Positions 7,690 to 15,602 of a stretch of DNA of 64,000 nucleotides are shown one piece after another (within the stretch, counting starts at the first letter, position 1; every line of letters starts with the position of its first letter). Where the stretch lies: assembly GCA_046153865.1 (NCBI GenBank), contig JBJXFA010000056.1:1-64000 (forward strand), given 5' to 3'. The notes beneath the pieces were generated by a model, which was not told the origin of the DNA, did not search any database, and worked only from the letters and a program-made list of their open reading frames with translations. Source of the DNA: Sphingomonas_O sp046153865. GTDB lineage: Bacteria; Pseudomonadota; Alphaproteobacteria; Sphingomonadales; Sphingomonadaceae. Made by a program: the position numbers and the translations under genes.

Positions 7690-8332
7690 GCAAAAACTTT
7701 AGCCCGACTGCAACGAGCGGTGCATGGCCGACGCGATCGGCGGCTCCGGATCGAAACTCTTGTGCACGCATATAGCCGAGGCCGATCTCGACATGCTTGC
7801 CGAGTGCGCGCTCGAAGCCGATATAAGTGCGCAGCGCCGTGAGCCCAGTCTGACCGCCCCTGTCGCCACTGCGCAGCGTTAAAAAGCCCTCCGCATTGGC
7901 GACAAATGTCGTCGCCTCGCTCGCATCGAACGGCACGGAGACCCCCAGCCGCTGCCGAAAGCGCAGCGCCATCCGGTCGTCGCTGTCAACAAATCGTTGC
8001 TCTAACCGGCTTCGGCTGCGGAGCAGGCCGCGCTTGATGCTAAGCTGCTGAAGCAGGCGCCGCTCTTCCCCGCGCCCCTGCCACCGTTGCTCCACCCCGC
8101 CCTGTAGCGAGACATCGCGCGCGATGTCCTGGCCATACCAGAGGCGGACGAAATAGGTATCATCGCGACCATCGCGGATGCGCTGGGCCGTTTCGAGTTC
8201 GACTTCACCCTTGCCGAGATCGATCGCTGCGGTCGGATTGAGCCAAAGTTCAAAAATCTCGTCAGCGGCATTCGCAGGCGGCGCAAACAGCACAGCCGCA
8301 GTCACCGCAGCAATAAAAGCTACGCGGTTCAT
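7571..8332 (-). CDS. DUF2490 family outer-membrane protein
   Basis: Exported beta-rich protein, 253 residues. The signal peptide is MNRVAFIAAVTAAVLFAPPANA; ATG 8332 is chosen because residues upstream are not signal-like. The region around LWLNPTAAIDLGKGEVELET and the following alternating strands fit DUF2490, a predicted outer-membrane barrel of unknown function. The family-like part ends around VGLKFLLN (near 7690), but the frame continues for about 40 more residues antisense to the alpha/beta hydrolase gene. That tail is probably not functional and suggests loss of the original stop. Confidence 0.75.
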   Translation of the reverse strand: MNRVAFIAAVTAAVLFAPPANAADEIFELWLNPTAAIDLGKGEVELETAQRIRDGRDDTYFVRLWYGQDIARDVSLQGGVEQRWQGRGEERRLLQQLSIKRGLLRSRSRLEQRFVDSDDRMALRFRQRLGVSVPFDASEATTFVANAEGFLTLRSGDRGGQTGLTALRTYIGFERALGKHVEIGLGYMRAQEFRSGAADRVGHAPLVAVGLKFLLNAPAAKGKAGGSCLWARRVSSCLRAARGGPQRHNKPDR

Positions 8333-8424
8333 GCAATTCCCGTGGGATTGGATGGGTGGAACGCAGACGCCGCAAGTTCTTGCGGCGGCTGCGCGCACCG
8401 GCGGGGACTCTGCCCGCCGAGCGA

Positions 8425-8913
8425 TCAGCTCGTCTTTTCAGGCATCATCGACGAATGAAGATGGTCGATCTTCCACTTGCCGCCCACAAACCGGTAGATG
8501 AACGAATAGCGCGCCTTCACGTCGCTGCGCGCGCCGGTCGCATCGGCAAGCGAGACCGTCCACGTGCCGACCCGCGTGGCCTTGTTGCAGCCGAGCTTGA
8601 TCGTGCTGCTGTTGATCGTGCCGATTGGCGCGCCCTGCAGAAAGCCGACAAAATAGTCCCGGATGCCCGCCGGATCGGTGCGCGGCGTGTTCGAGACCGT
8701 TGGCAGCAAGACCGCGTCCGGCGTAAACAGCGCGGTGACCGTATCGGGGTTCTTGGTCGCCCAGGCGTTATTGAACGTCTCGAACTGGCTTTCCACTGCG
8801 GCAGCAGTCACGGGCGCGCAGCTCTGCGCCTTGCGCTTTATCTTGGCCTCGGCGGCACCCGTCGTCGCAACCAATGCGGCAGCAGCAAGAAACACAGCAA
8901 TCTTCGTCGTCAT
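8425..8913 (-). CDS. Exported SnoaL-like (SgcJ/EcaC) protein
   Basis: 162 residues with signal peptide MTTKIAVFLAAAALVATTGAAEA; ATG 8913 follows a good AAAAAGGAGA site. The mature part (FETFNNAWATKNPDTVTALF, IYRFVGGKWKIDHLHSS) matches the cystatin-like alpha+beta fold of SgcJ/EcaC and calmodulin-kinase association domains, a pocket fold used for small-molecule binding or hydrolysis. Likely periplasmic. Function unknown. It reads in the same direction as the two TerC genes upstream, 35 bp from the first. Confidence 0.8.
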   Translation of the reverse strand: MTTKIAVFLAAAALVATTGAAEAKIKRKAQSCAPVTAAAVESQFETFNNAWATKNPDTVTALFTPDAVLLPTVSNTPRTDPAGIRDYFVGFLQGAPIGTINSSTIKLGCNKATRVGTWTVSLADATGARSDVKARYSFIYRFVGGKWKIDHLHSSMMPEKTS

Positions 8914-8947
8914 GGCAACATCTCCTTTTTGTTGCGGGTTGAAAAAC

Positions 8948-9934
8948 TCATGAGTGCGCGGGGCCGGGTTCGCCCCGGGTCTTCCACAGCGAGTAGATGA
9001 TACCCCCGGCAATCAGCGCGACCGTTACGCCCAGGCTGACCACCGGCGGGAACTTGTCGCCGCCGAGCACAAAATCGGCGACGAAAATCTTCGAGCCGAT
9101 AAACACCAGCACCAGCGCAAGCGCATACTTCAGATAGTTGAAGCGGTGCACCATGGCCGCCAGCGCGAAATAGAGCGCGCGCAGCCCGAGGATCGCCATG
9201 ATATTCGACGTGTAAACAATGAACGTGTCGGTCGTGATCGCGAAGATCGCCGGGACACTGTCGACCGCAAACACCAAGTCGGCCAGATTGATCACCACCA
9301 GCGCGAGGAACAGTGGCGTTGCGGCCCGCACCATCTTTCCGGTCTTTTCGTCGGGCACCGTCACGAAAAACTTCTGCGCATGCAGCTCCTTCGTCACGCG
9401 CATGTGGGACGAGATCCACTTTATGGCCGGATTCGAGCCGACATCCATCTCGACTTCGCCCGGCTTGAGCATCTTGATGCCGGTAAAAATCAGGAATGCG
9501 GCGAAGATGTAGAGCACCCAGTAGAACTGCTCGACCACCGCCGCGCCAATGCCGATCATCAGCCCGCGCAGCACGATAACGGCGATGATACCCCAGACCA
9601 GTGCACGATATTGGTATATCCGCGGGATCGCGAAGTAAGTGAAGATCAGGCTGATTACGAAGACATTGTCGATCGACAGCGCCTTTTCGATGAAGAAGCC
9701 GGTGTAATATTTCATGCCGAGATCGGCACCCTTCTCCATCCAGACCCAGACGCCAAACGCCATCGCGATCGAGATGTAGAACAGCGAAAGCTTGAGGCTC
9801 TCGGCGATGCCCATCTCGCGGTCTTCGCGATTGAGCACGCCAAGGTCGAACGCCGTCAGCGCGACCACAAGTCCCAGAAAGGCAAGCCAGAACCAGACCG
9901 GCGTCCCCAGCCAGTCAGCAGTAAAAAATTCCAT
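8948..9934 (-). CDS. TerC/Alx family membrane protein (copy 1)
   Basis: Inner-membrane protein of 328 residues with about nine helices. Family motifs: FDLGVLNR near the N-terminus, SIDNVFVIS in helix 3 and VFAVDSVPAIFAIT in a later helix. The buried Asp residues in the latter two motifs are characteristic. TerC/Alx proteins (E. coli Alx, Bacillus MeeF/MeeY) export manganese or metallate exoenzymes. No yybP-ykoY manganese riboswitch is visible upstream. It lies 70 bp behind a paralogous gene, so the pair is a tandem duplication and probable operon. Confidence 0.93.
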   Translation of the reverse strand: MEFFTADWLGTPVWFWLAFLGLVVALTAFDLGVLNREDREMGIAESLKLSLFYISIAMAFGVWVWMEKGADLGMKYYTGFFIEKALSIDNVFVISLIFTYFAIPRIYQYRALVWGIIAVIVLRGLMIGIGAAVVEQFYWVLYIFAAFLIFTGIKMLKPGEVEMDVGSNPAIKWISSHMRVTKELHAQKFFVTVPDEKTGKMVRAATPLFLALVVINLADLVFAVDSVPAIFAITTDTFIVYTSNIMAILGLRALYFALAAMVHRFNYLKYALALVLVFIGSKIFVADFVLGGDKFPPVVSLGVTVALIAGGIIYSLWKTRGEPGPAHS

Positions 9935-10004
9935 TGTTCGTTCCCTGTTATCCGTTTCTCAAGTGCAACGGCCCCGGCCGAAACCGGGACCGCCGCATTC
10001 TATG

Positions 10005-11006
10005 TCATTGAAGCGCCGCCGCCTTGTCGGCTGGGGGCGGTCCGCCGTCGCGCGTTTTCCACAGCGACCAGAGGATACCCGCCGCGAGGATCGCAAAGGT
10101 GATGCCGAGCGACACCGGCGGCGGGATTTTCCCGATGCCGAGCAGGTCGGCGACGAAGATCTTCGAGCCGATGAAGACCAGCAGCACCGCGAGTGCGTAT
10201 TTCAGATATTTGAAGCGGTGCACGAGCGCGGCGAGCGCGAAATACAGTGCACGCAAACCGAGTATGGCAAAGATGTTCGACGTGTAGACGATGAAGGGAT
10301 CGGTCGTGATGGCGAAGATCGCCGGCACGCTGTCGACAGCAAACACCAGATCGACGATCTCGATCATGATGAGCGCCAGGAACAGCGGCGTCATGAACGT
10401 CGCGAGCTTGCCAGTCCTGGGATCGGTCTGCTTCACGAAGAACTTTTCGCCGTGCAGTTCATCGGTCACGTTGAAGCGCTTGCGGATCCAGATCAGGAAC
10501 GGCGACTTGCCGACGTCATATTCCTTTTCGGCATTGCGCCACATCTGGATGCCGGTGAGGATCAGGAACACGGCGAACACATAGAGCACCCAGCTGAACT
10601 GGCTGACCAGCGTCGCGCCGAGGCCGATCATGATCGCGCGCAGCACAATGACGCCCAAAATGCCCCAGAAGAGCACGCGGTGCTGATAAACGCGCGGAAC
10701 CGCGAAATAGGTGAAAATCATCGCGATCACGAAGACATTGTCCATCGCGAGCGATTTTTCGATGACGAATCCGGTGACATATTGGATGCCCGCCGTCTCG
10801 CCCATGTACCACCAGACCCAGCCACCGAACGCGAGGCCGAGCGCGATGTAAACCGCGCTGAGGATGAGGCTTTCCTTGACTTCAATCTCGCGCTGCTTGC
10901 GGTGAAGCACGCCGAGATCAAGCGCTAGCAAGGTGATGACGATCGCGAGAAACGCGAGCCATATCCAGAGTGGCTTGGTCAGCCACTCGGTCATCAGAAA
11001 TTCCAT
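10005..11006 (-). CDS. TerC/Alx family membrane protein (copy 2)
   Basis: 333 residues, same architecture as the neighbour at 8948-9934 and clearly homologous along the whole length (FDLGVLHRK-like start as LDLGVLHRK, AMDNVFVIAMIFTYFAVPR, LVFAVDSVPAIFAITTDPF). The charged loop between helices 5 and 6 differs most, suggesting the copies have diverged in partner or metal preference. Upstream gene of the pair on this strand. Role: predicted Mn2+ efflux or metal delivery, by family. Confidence 0.93.
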   Translation of the reverse strand: MEFLMTEWLTKPLWIWLAFLAIVITLLALDLGVLHRKQREIEVKESLILSAVYIALGLAFGGWVWWYMGETAGIQYVTGFVIEKSLAMDNVFVIAMIFTYFAVPRVYQHRVLFWGILGVIVLRAIMIGLGATLVSQFSWVLYVFAVFLILTGIQMWRNAEKEYDVGKSPFLIWIRKRFNVTDELHGEKFFVKQTDPRTGKLATFMTPLFLALIMIEIVDLVFAVDSVPAIFAITTDPFIVYTSNIFAILGLRALYFALAALVHRFKYLKYALAVLLVFIGSKIFVADLLGIGKIPPPVSLGITFAILAAGILWSLWKTRDGGPPPADKAAALQ

Positions 11007-11049
11007 TGTTATGCGCCCCTAAGTGCCCCTGATCACTTCACGAATACAA

Positions 11050-11089
11050 CAGGCGGCGCCGGGTCCAGGGTGCGTCCCGACGCCGCCTG
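11050..11089 (-). terminator. Hairpin behind DUF465 gene
   Basis: CAGGCGGCG (11050-11058) pairs perfectly with CGCCGCCTG (11081-11089), and on the minus strand is followed by a modestly T-rich stretch. It sits 5 bp past the stop of the DUF465 gene and is a plausible intrinsic or structure-assisted terminator. Confidence 0.5.
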
Positions 11090-11094
11090 CCCCG

Positions 11095-11271
11095 TCAGCC
11101 AGCGCTTAGGGCGCGCCGCGCGGTTCCGTACAGCCGGTCTTTGATCGCGAGCTTCAGCTTCTTGAGCCGCGTCACGCGGTCGCGATCGGGCCAGCGCGTC
11201 TTGAGTTCGCGACGGATTTCGCTTTCGAGCCGCGTGTGAACGAGGCTCAGACGGTGGATAATGGGGTTCAT
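11095..11271 (-). CDS. DUF465 (YdcH-like) small protein
   Basis: 58 residues, all helical and highly charged, with the DUF465 pattern HRLSLVHTRLESEI followed by LKKLKLAIKDRLY. ATG 11271 has an AGGAG site 6 bases upstream; the in-frame extension to 11301 is less likely. Small cytosolic helical-hairpin proteins of this family are widespread in proteobacteria and their job is unknown. Confidence 0.85.
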   Translation of the reverse strand: MNPIIHRLSLVHTRLESEIRRELKTRWPDRDRVTRLKKLKLAIKDRLYGTARRALSAG

Positions 11272-11528
11272 AACGGCACTCCTCTCGATAAAAATCGACA
11301 CGAGTGACCCTGGAGCGCGGGAAGCAACGGACCCTGAGCACCGGGGATCACCCGATGCGGTCCGACATCACGATCACAACGCGATCGTCAGAGGGGCCCG
11401 GCCCGCACTCGCCAAGAATGGGGAGCGTCAAAACGCTTTCAAGCCCTCACCGCGAAAAAATTCTCGCGCGCGCCAAAGGCCCGAGATCGCCGCTCGACAG
11501 CCATCGGGCAAATTGGGATGACGCCCCA

Positions 11529-12230
11529 ATGCTCAAGGTCGCAAGCTACAATATTCACAAAGCCGTCGGCCTCGATCGCGTCTATCGGCCCGATCGCATC
11601 TTCGACGTCCTTGCCGAAATCGATGCCGATGTCATAGCGCTTCAGGAAGCCGACCGGCGCTTCGGAGCACGCGCGAGCGCTTTGCCGCCAGATCTCCTCG
11701 ATCGCTCGCCCTGGCGACCAGTCGCGCTCAATCGCCACGCCGCGAGCATCGGATGGCACGGAAATGCGATTCTCGTTCGCCACAGTTTCGAAATCATCGA
11801 TGCCGGACACGTCGCCCTGCCCACGGTCGAACCGCGCGGTGCCGTGATCGCCGAAATCCGCACGGCTGGCACCATGTTACGGATCGTGGGCATGCATCTC
11901 GATCTGTCGGGATTGCGCCGCCGCCAGCAAGCCCATGCGGTCTGCATGGCGGTCGCCGCGCGCGCGCCGATGCCAACCGTGTTGATGGGCGATCTCAACG
12001 AATGGAGCCTGCACGGCGGGTGCCTGCGCGAATTTTCGCCTGTTTTCCGCATCGCGCCGACCGGCCCCTCGTTTCACAGCCGCCGACCGCTCGGCCGTCT
12101 CGATCGCATCATGGCCAGTCATACGCTGACCATCGCGGCATGCGGTGTGCACCACAGCGCCAAGGCACGGCGGGCAAGCGATCATCTGCCGATCTGGGCG
12201 CGGCTGGAGTTTGCTGCCACCGACGCCTAA
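11529..12230 (+). CDS. Endonuclease/exonuclease/phosphatase family protein
   Basis: 233 residues of the DNase I-like metal-dependent phosphodiesterase fold. Motifs in order: SYNIHKAVG (first Asn), IALQEADRR (metal-binding Glu), GDLNEW (catalytic Asp/Asn) and ASDHLPIWA (Asp-His). ATG 11529 opens directly at the fold; the in-frame ORF extends 75 codons further upstream but that part is low-complexity and unlike the family. It is followed after 5 bp by a glycosyltransferase, an arrangement suggesting action on a lipid- or sugar-linked phosphodiester rather than DNA. Inference; substrate unknown. Confidence 0.85.
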   Translation: MLKVASYNIHKAVGLDRVYRPDRIFDVLAEIDADVIALQEADRRFGARASALPPDLLDRSPWRPVALNRHAASIGWHGNAILVRHSFEIIDAGHVALPTVEPRGAVIAEIRTAGTMLRIVGMHLDLSGLRRRQQAHAVCMAVAARAPMPTVLMGDLNEWSLHGGCLREFSPVFRIAPTGPSFHSRRPLGRLDRIMASHTLTIAACGVHHSAKARRASDHLPIWARLEFAATDA

Positions 12231-12235
12231 CGGTC

Positions 12236-13387
12236 ATGCTCATGGACATTGCGGACCTGCGGATCGCGCTGACAAGCGGCAACTATAATTATGTTCGCGA
12301 CGGGGCGAACCGCGCGCTCAATACGCTTGTCGGCTGGCTGCTCGAACGGGGAGCCGCCGTGCGCGTCTATGCGCCGACGGTCGAAAACCCGGCGTTTCCG
12401 CCCACCGGCGATCTTATCGGCGTGCCGTCGCTCCCGGTGCCGCTGCGCCCGGAATATCGCATCCCGCTCGGCCTCGGCCCGGTGCGCCCCGATCTCGATG
12501 CGTTCCGGCCGAATATCATTCACGTCTCGGCCCCCGAAATCCTCGGCCACAGCGCGGTGCGCTACGCCAAGGCGCGCAGCTTGCCGGTGATCGCCTCGGT
12601 CCACACGCGCTTCGAGACCTATTTGCGCTATTATGGCCTCGGCCTCCTCGAGGGCGCAGGCACTGCGCTGCAACGCCGGTTTTACCGCAAGTGCGACGCC
12701 ATCGTCGCCCCGTCCGAGTCCTTTGCCGACGTGCTGCGCGCCGAGCGCATGAATGCCGACATCGGCATCTGGGGGCGCGGCATCGATCATGACACATTCA
12801 ATCCCGCCCGCCGCAACCTCGAATGGCGGCGCGCGCGCGGCATCGCCGACGAGGATTTCACAATCCTGTTCTTCGGCCGCGTCGTGCTCGAAAAAGGCAT
12901 CGACATTTTCGGCGAGACCATCGTCGAACTGAGGCGTCGCGGCATCGCACACAAGGTCCTCGTGATCGGCGACGGCCCCGCGCGTGCTGCCTTTGCAGCC
13001 CAGGTCCCCGACGCGATTTTCGCCGGGCACCAGTCGGGCAGCGACCTCGGCCGCGCCGTCGCCTCGGCGGACTTGCTGCTCCAGCCGAGCGTCACCGAAA
13101 CTTTCGGCAACGTCACGTCCGAGGCAATGGCCTGCGGGCTTCCCGTGGTGGGTGCCGACGCGACCGGAACGCGCAGTCTGGTGACCGACGGCGTGACCGG
13201 CCGCCTCATCCCCCCACGCGACGTTCGCGCCTATGCCGACGCGATCGCGCATTACGCGGCAGATCGCGCCGCCGCTGCCGCAGCAGGCACCGCCGGGTCA
13301 CGCGCGGTCGCAGGCTACACCTGGGATGCTGTCAACATGACGCTAGCGCGCAAATACCTCGACGTGATCGCGCGGCGCGGCCGTTAG
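12236..13387 (+). CDS. GT4-type glycosyltransferase
   Basis: 383 residues, GT-B fold. The N-terminal domain begins LRIALTSGNYNYVRDGANRA (acceptor side). The C-terminal domain holds LFFGRVVLEKGID, the donor-binding E-x7-E motif in TETFGNVTSEAMACGLPVV, and a final helix. It resembles GDP-mannose- or UDP-sugar-dependent alpha-glycosyltransferases that glycosylate membrane lipids (MgtA/PimB-like). Peripheral membrane enzyme by family. ATG 12236 lies 5 bp after the nuclease-fold gene; a second ATG at 12242 is equally possible. Probable two-gene operon for a glycolipid or exopolysaccharide step. Confidence 0.88.
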   Translation: MLMDIADLRIALTSGNYNYVRDGANRALNTLVGWLLERGAAVRVYAPTVENPAFPPTGDLIGVPSLPVPLRPEYRIPLGLGPVRPDLDAFRPNIIHVSAPEILGHSAVRYAKARSLPVIASVHTRFETYLRYYGLGLLEGAGTALQRRFYRKCDAIVAPSESFADVLRAERMNADIGIWGRGIDHDTFNPARRNLEWRRARGIADEDFTILFFGRVVLEKGIDIFGETIVELRRRGIAHKVLVIGDGPARAAFAAQVPDAIFAGHQSGSDLGRAVASADLLLQPSVTETFGNVTSEAMACGLPVVGADATGTRSLVTDGVTGRLIPPRDVRAYADAIAHYAADRAAAAAAGTAGSRAVAGYTWDAVNMTLARKYLDVIARRGR

Positions 13388-13418
13388 AATCAATCTCATT
13401 TGAGTTCAAACGTGAAGC

Positions 13419-13486
13419 CATTCGTCCCGAGCGCAGTCGAGGAACCGGTGCGAGCCAGGTGCCTCGACTTCGCTCGGCACAAACGG
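13419..13486. repeat. Sphingomonad inverted-repeat hairpin
   Basis: The arm TTCGTCCCGAGCGCAGTCGA (from 13421) is matched by an inverted arm, CCTCGACTTCGCTCGGCACA, from 13462, with a loop of about 20 bases. This CGTCCCGAGC...TCGAGG hairpin is a familiar dispersed repeat of sphingomonads (memory). It lies between convergent genes, where it may terminate both transcripts. Confidence 0.75.
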
Positions 13487-13504
13487 GGCGGGGCGGGGCG
13501 GGGC
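13485..13504 (+). repeat. (GGGGC)x4 tandem repeat
   Basis: Four perfect GGGGC pentamers in a row, directly attached to the inverted repeat before it. Four G4 runs with one-base loops is an ideal G-quadruplex sequence on the plus strand. It is in the gap between the convergent glycosyltransferase and PadR genes. Confidence 0.85.
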
Positions 13505-13536
13505 GATTTCATTAACCTGAAGGCGAATCTAAACCA

Positions 13537-14118
13537 TCACAGCCGCTCGATCTTCTGCGCCACTTCGTCGAGCAGCGCGGCCACGTCGTGAAGCGTATCC
13601 ATCGACACGTCGTCGGCACCCAGCCGATCCTGGAGCACAGCGCGCAGATTTCCCATGGCGCGGCGCACCGGGGCACTGTCGGTTTTCGCCCGCGCCGCCC
13701 CCATCTCGTCGAGCCGGGCAAACAGCGCCTTCACTTCGGCGGCCTTCGCTTCGAGTTCGGCGGTCCCAGCATCAGAGATCGCGAACTGCTTTTTTGCGCC
13801 TTCGGACTTGGTCTCGCCGATCAGCCCCATGTCATCGAGCAGCGTCAGCGTCGGATAAACGACCCCCGGGCTCGGCGCATAAGCCCCGCCGGTGCGCTCT
13901 TCGATGGCGCGGATCAGGTCATAGCCATGGCGCGGCTCGTCGGCGATCAGCTTCAAGAGCACGAGCTTGAGCTCGCCACTGTCAAACACACGCCGCCGTC
14001 CGCCGCCTTCGCCGCGACCCATGCCACGACCCCAGCCATGTCGGCTGCCGCCGTGCATCCAGATCCCGTAATAAGCGCGCGACCCACAGCCGCCGCGCCG
14101 TCCATAAATGTGAAACAT
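13537..14118 (-). CDS. PadR family transcriptional regulator
   Basis: 193 residues. A glycine/arginine/histidine-rich N-terminus of about 40 residues precedes the PadR winged helix (GELKLVLLKLIADEPRHGYD; PSPGVVYPTLTLLDDMGLI), followed by a C-terminal dimerisation helix pair. ATG 14118 is chosen because AAAAGGA lies 6 bases upstream of it, while the ATG at 14124 directly abuts that site. PadR proteins usually repress their own promoter and a nearby transporter or stress gene. A 12-bp palindrome upstream (14152-14163) is the likely operator. The His/Gly-rich N-terminus could bind metal (speculative). Confidence 0.88.
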   Translation of the reverse strand: MFHIYGRRGGCGSRAYYGIWMHGGSRHGWGRGMGRGEGGGRRRVFDSGELKLVLLKLIADEPRHGYDLIRAIEERTGGAYAPSPGVVYPTLTLLDDMGLIGETKSEGAKKQFAISDAGTAELEAKAAEVKALFARLDEMGAARAKTDSAPVRRAMGNLRAVLQDRLGADDVSMDTLHDVAALLDEVAQKIERL

Positions 14119-14151
14119 TCGCATTCCTTTTTGTAATCTCGAAAGCTATCT

Positions 14152-14163
14152 AAGATATATCTT
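14152..14163. promoter_or_regulatory. Candidate PadR operator palindrome
   Basis: Perfect 12-bp palindrome AAGATATATCTT, AT-rich in a GC-rich setting, 33 bp upstream of the padR-type gene and 47 bp upstream of rarA. Dyads of this kind bind PadR-type dimers and it probably overlaps the promoter of the regulator gene. The assignment is by position and symmetry only. Confidence 0.6.
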
Positions 14164-14210
14164 GATCGGATTCAAGCGAGGGTCGCATTTTTGTGCAGAC
14201 CGCTTAGTTT

Positions 14211-15527
14211 ATGGGCATGGCCGACCTCTTCGCCGCCCCCGCACCGCCCCCGCCGCTCGCCGACCGGCTGCGCCCTGCAACGCTCGCCCAGGTCATCGGT
14301 CAGGCTCATCTGACCGGCCCCGAAGGCGCGATCGGGCGCATGGTTGCGGCAGGCAAACTCGCCTCGATCATTCTCTGGGGACCGCCCGGCACCGGCAAGA
14401 CGACGATTGCGCGCCTCCTCGCCGATGCCGTCGGACTGCGCTTCGAGAGCATCAGCGCGGTGTTTTCAGGCGTCGCTGACTTGAAGCGCGTCTTTGCCGC
14501 CGCGCGCGATGCCGCCACGCTCGGCAAGCGCACGCTTCTGTTCGTCGACGAGATCCACCGCTTCAATCGCAGCCAGCAGGACGGCTTCCTGCCCTATGTC
14601 GAGGATGGCACGATCACGCTCGTCGGTGCGACGACCGAGAACCCGAGCTTCGAACTCAACGCCGCGCTGCTCAGCCGCGCACAGGTGCTCGTCCTCCACC
14701 GCCTCGATGCCGCCGCCCTCGAAACGCTGCTCACCCGCGCCGAGACCGCCGAGGGCAGCCTTCTGCCCCTCACCCCCGATGCCCGCGACGCGTTGATCGC
14801 CAGCGCCGACGGCGACGGCCGCTTCCTCCTCAACCAGGCCGAAACCCTCTTCTCCCTCTCCCTTCAGGGAGAGGGTCGGGGAGAGGGCACGCCGCTCGAT
14901 CCACCAGCCCTCGCCGCGCTCCTGAATCGCCGCATGCCGGTCTATGACAAAGACCGCGAGGGCCACTACAACCTCATCTCCGCGCTCCACAAAAGCCTGC
15001 GCGGCTCGGACCCGCAGGCAGCACTTTACTGGCTCGCGCGGATGCTCGTGGCGGGTGAAGAGCCGCTCTATGTGCTCCGCCGCCTCGTCCGCTTTGCCAG
15101 CGAAGACGTGGGGCTCGCCGACCCGCAAGCGCTCGTCCAATGCCTCGCCGCCAAGGACGCCTACGACTTTCTCGGTTCACCCGAGGGCGAACTCGCGATC
15201 GTGCAAGCCTGTCTCTATCTCGCAACCGCACCCAAATCGAACGCGGCTTACAAGGCGCAGAAAGCGGCATGGGCGTCAGCGCGCGAGACCGGCTCGCTGA
15301 TGCCGCCGCTGACCATCGTCAATGCCCCGACCAAGCTCATGAAATCCCTCGGCTACGGCGCGGGCTATGCCTATGATCACGACACCGCGGAGGGCTTTTC
15401 CGGCGCAAACTACTGGCCCGATGACCTTGCGCCGCAGACCTTTTACGCCCCCGTCGATCGCGGCTTCGAAGCGCGGATCGCCGAACGACTGTCCCATTGG
15501 GAGACACTGCGCCGGGAGCGCGCTTAA
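14211..15527 (+). CDS. rarA: Replication-associated recombination protein RarA (MgsA)
   Basis: AAA+ ATPase of 438 residues, clamp-loader-like, acting at stalled replication forks. Walker A is GPPGTGKTTIAR and Walker B is LLFVDEIHRFNRSQQD; sensor 1 is in LVGATTENPSF. The C-terminal MgsA domain has YDKDREGHYNLISALHKSLR and the usual ending after YGAGYAYDHD. The start is ATG 14211 or ATG 14217; neither has a clear ribosome site. Around residues 215-228 an in-frame stretch reading SLSLQGEGRGEG is encoded by a palindromic repeat (see repeat at 14854-14888) that other RarA proteins lack. It falls in a linker, so the protein may still work. Confidence 0.93.
   Translation: MGMADLFAAPAPPPPLADRLRPATLAQVIGQAHLTGPEGAIGRMVAAGKLASIILWGPPGTGKTTIARLLADAVGLRFESISAVFSGVADLKRVFAAARDAATLGKRTLLFVDEIHRFNRSQQDGFLPYVEDGTITLVGATTENPSFELNAALLSRAQVLVLHRLDAAALETLLTRAETAEGSLLPLTPDARDALIASADGDGRFLLNQAETLFSLSLQGEGRGEGTPLDPPALAALLNRRMPVYDKDREGHYNLISALHKSLRGSDPQAALYWLARMLVAGEEPLYVLRRLVRFASEDVGLADPQALVQCLAAKDAYDFLGSPEGELAIVQACLYLATAPKSNAAYKAQKAAWASARETGSLMPPLTIVNAPTKLMKSLGYGAGYAYDHDTAEGFSGANYWPDDLAPQTFYAPVDRGFEARIAERLSHWETLRRERA
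14854..14888 (+). repeat. Palindromic repeat inside rarA
   Basis: CCCTCTCCCT (14854-14863), two loop bases TC and AGGGAGAGGG (14866-14875) form a perfect 10-bp hairpin followed by TCGGGGAGAGGGC. The two elements between yebC and ruvC (34017-34124) have the same layout. Here the copy lies in frame within coding sequence. Confidence 0.8.
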
Positions 15528-15602
15528 TAACAATTCTGCCGTTGCCCCGCTGCCGCCAGCGGCTATGCTCGTTTCATAATGAAACATAACGGGAGAGTCG
15601 CC

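Noticed and set aside
9935..10004. Manganese (yybP-ykoY) riboswitch before a TerC gene
   Set aside because: The conserved loop sequences are absent and the space is only 70 bp.
11304..11528. N-terminal extension of the nuclease-fold protein to 11304
   Set aside because: The 75 extra residues are low-complexity and unlike the family, which starts directly at SYNIH.
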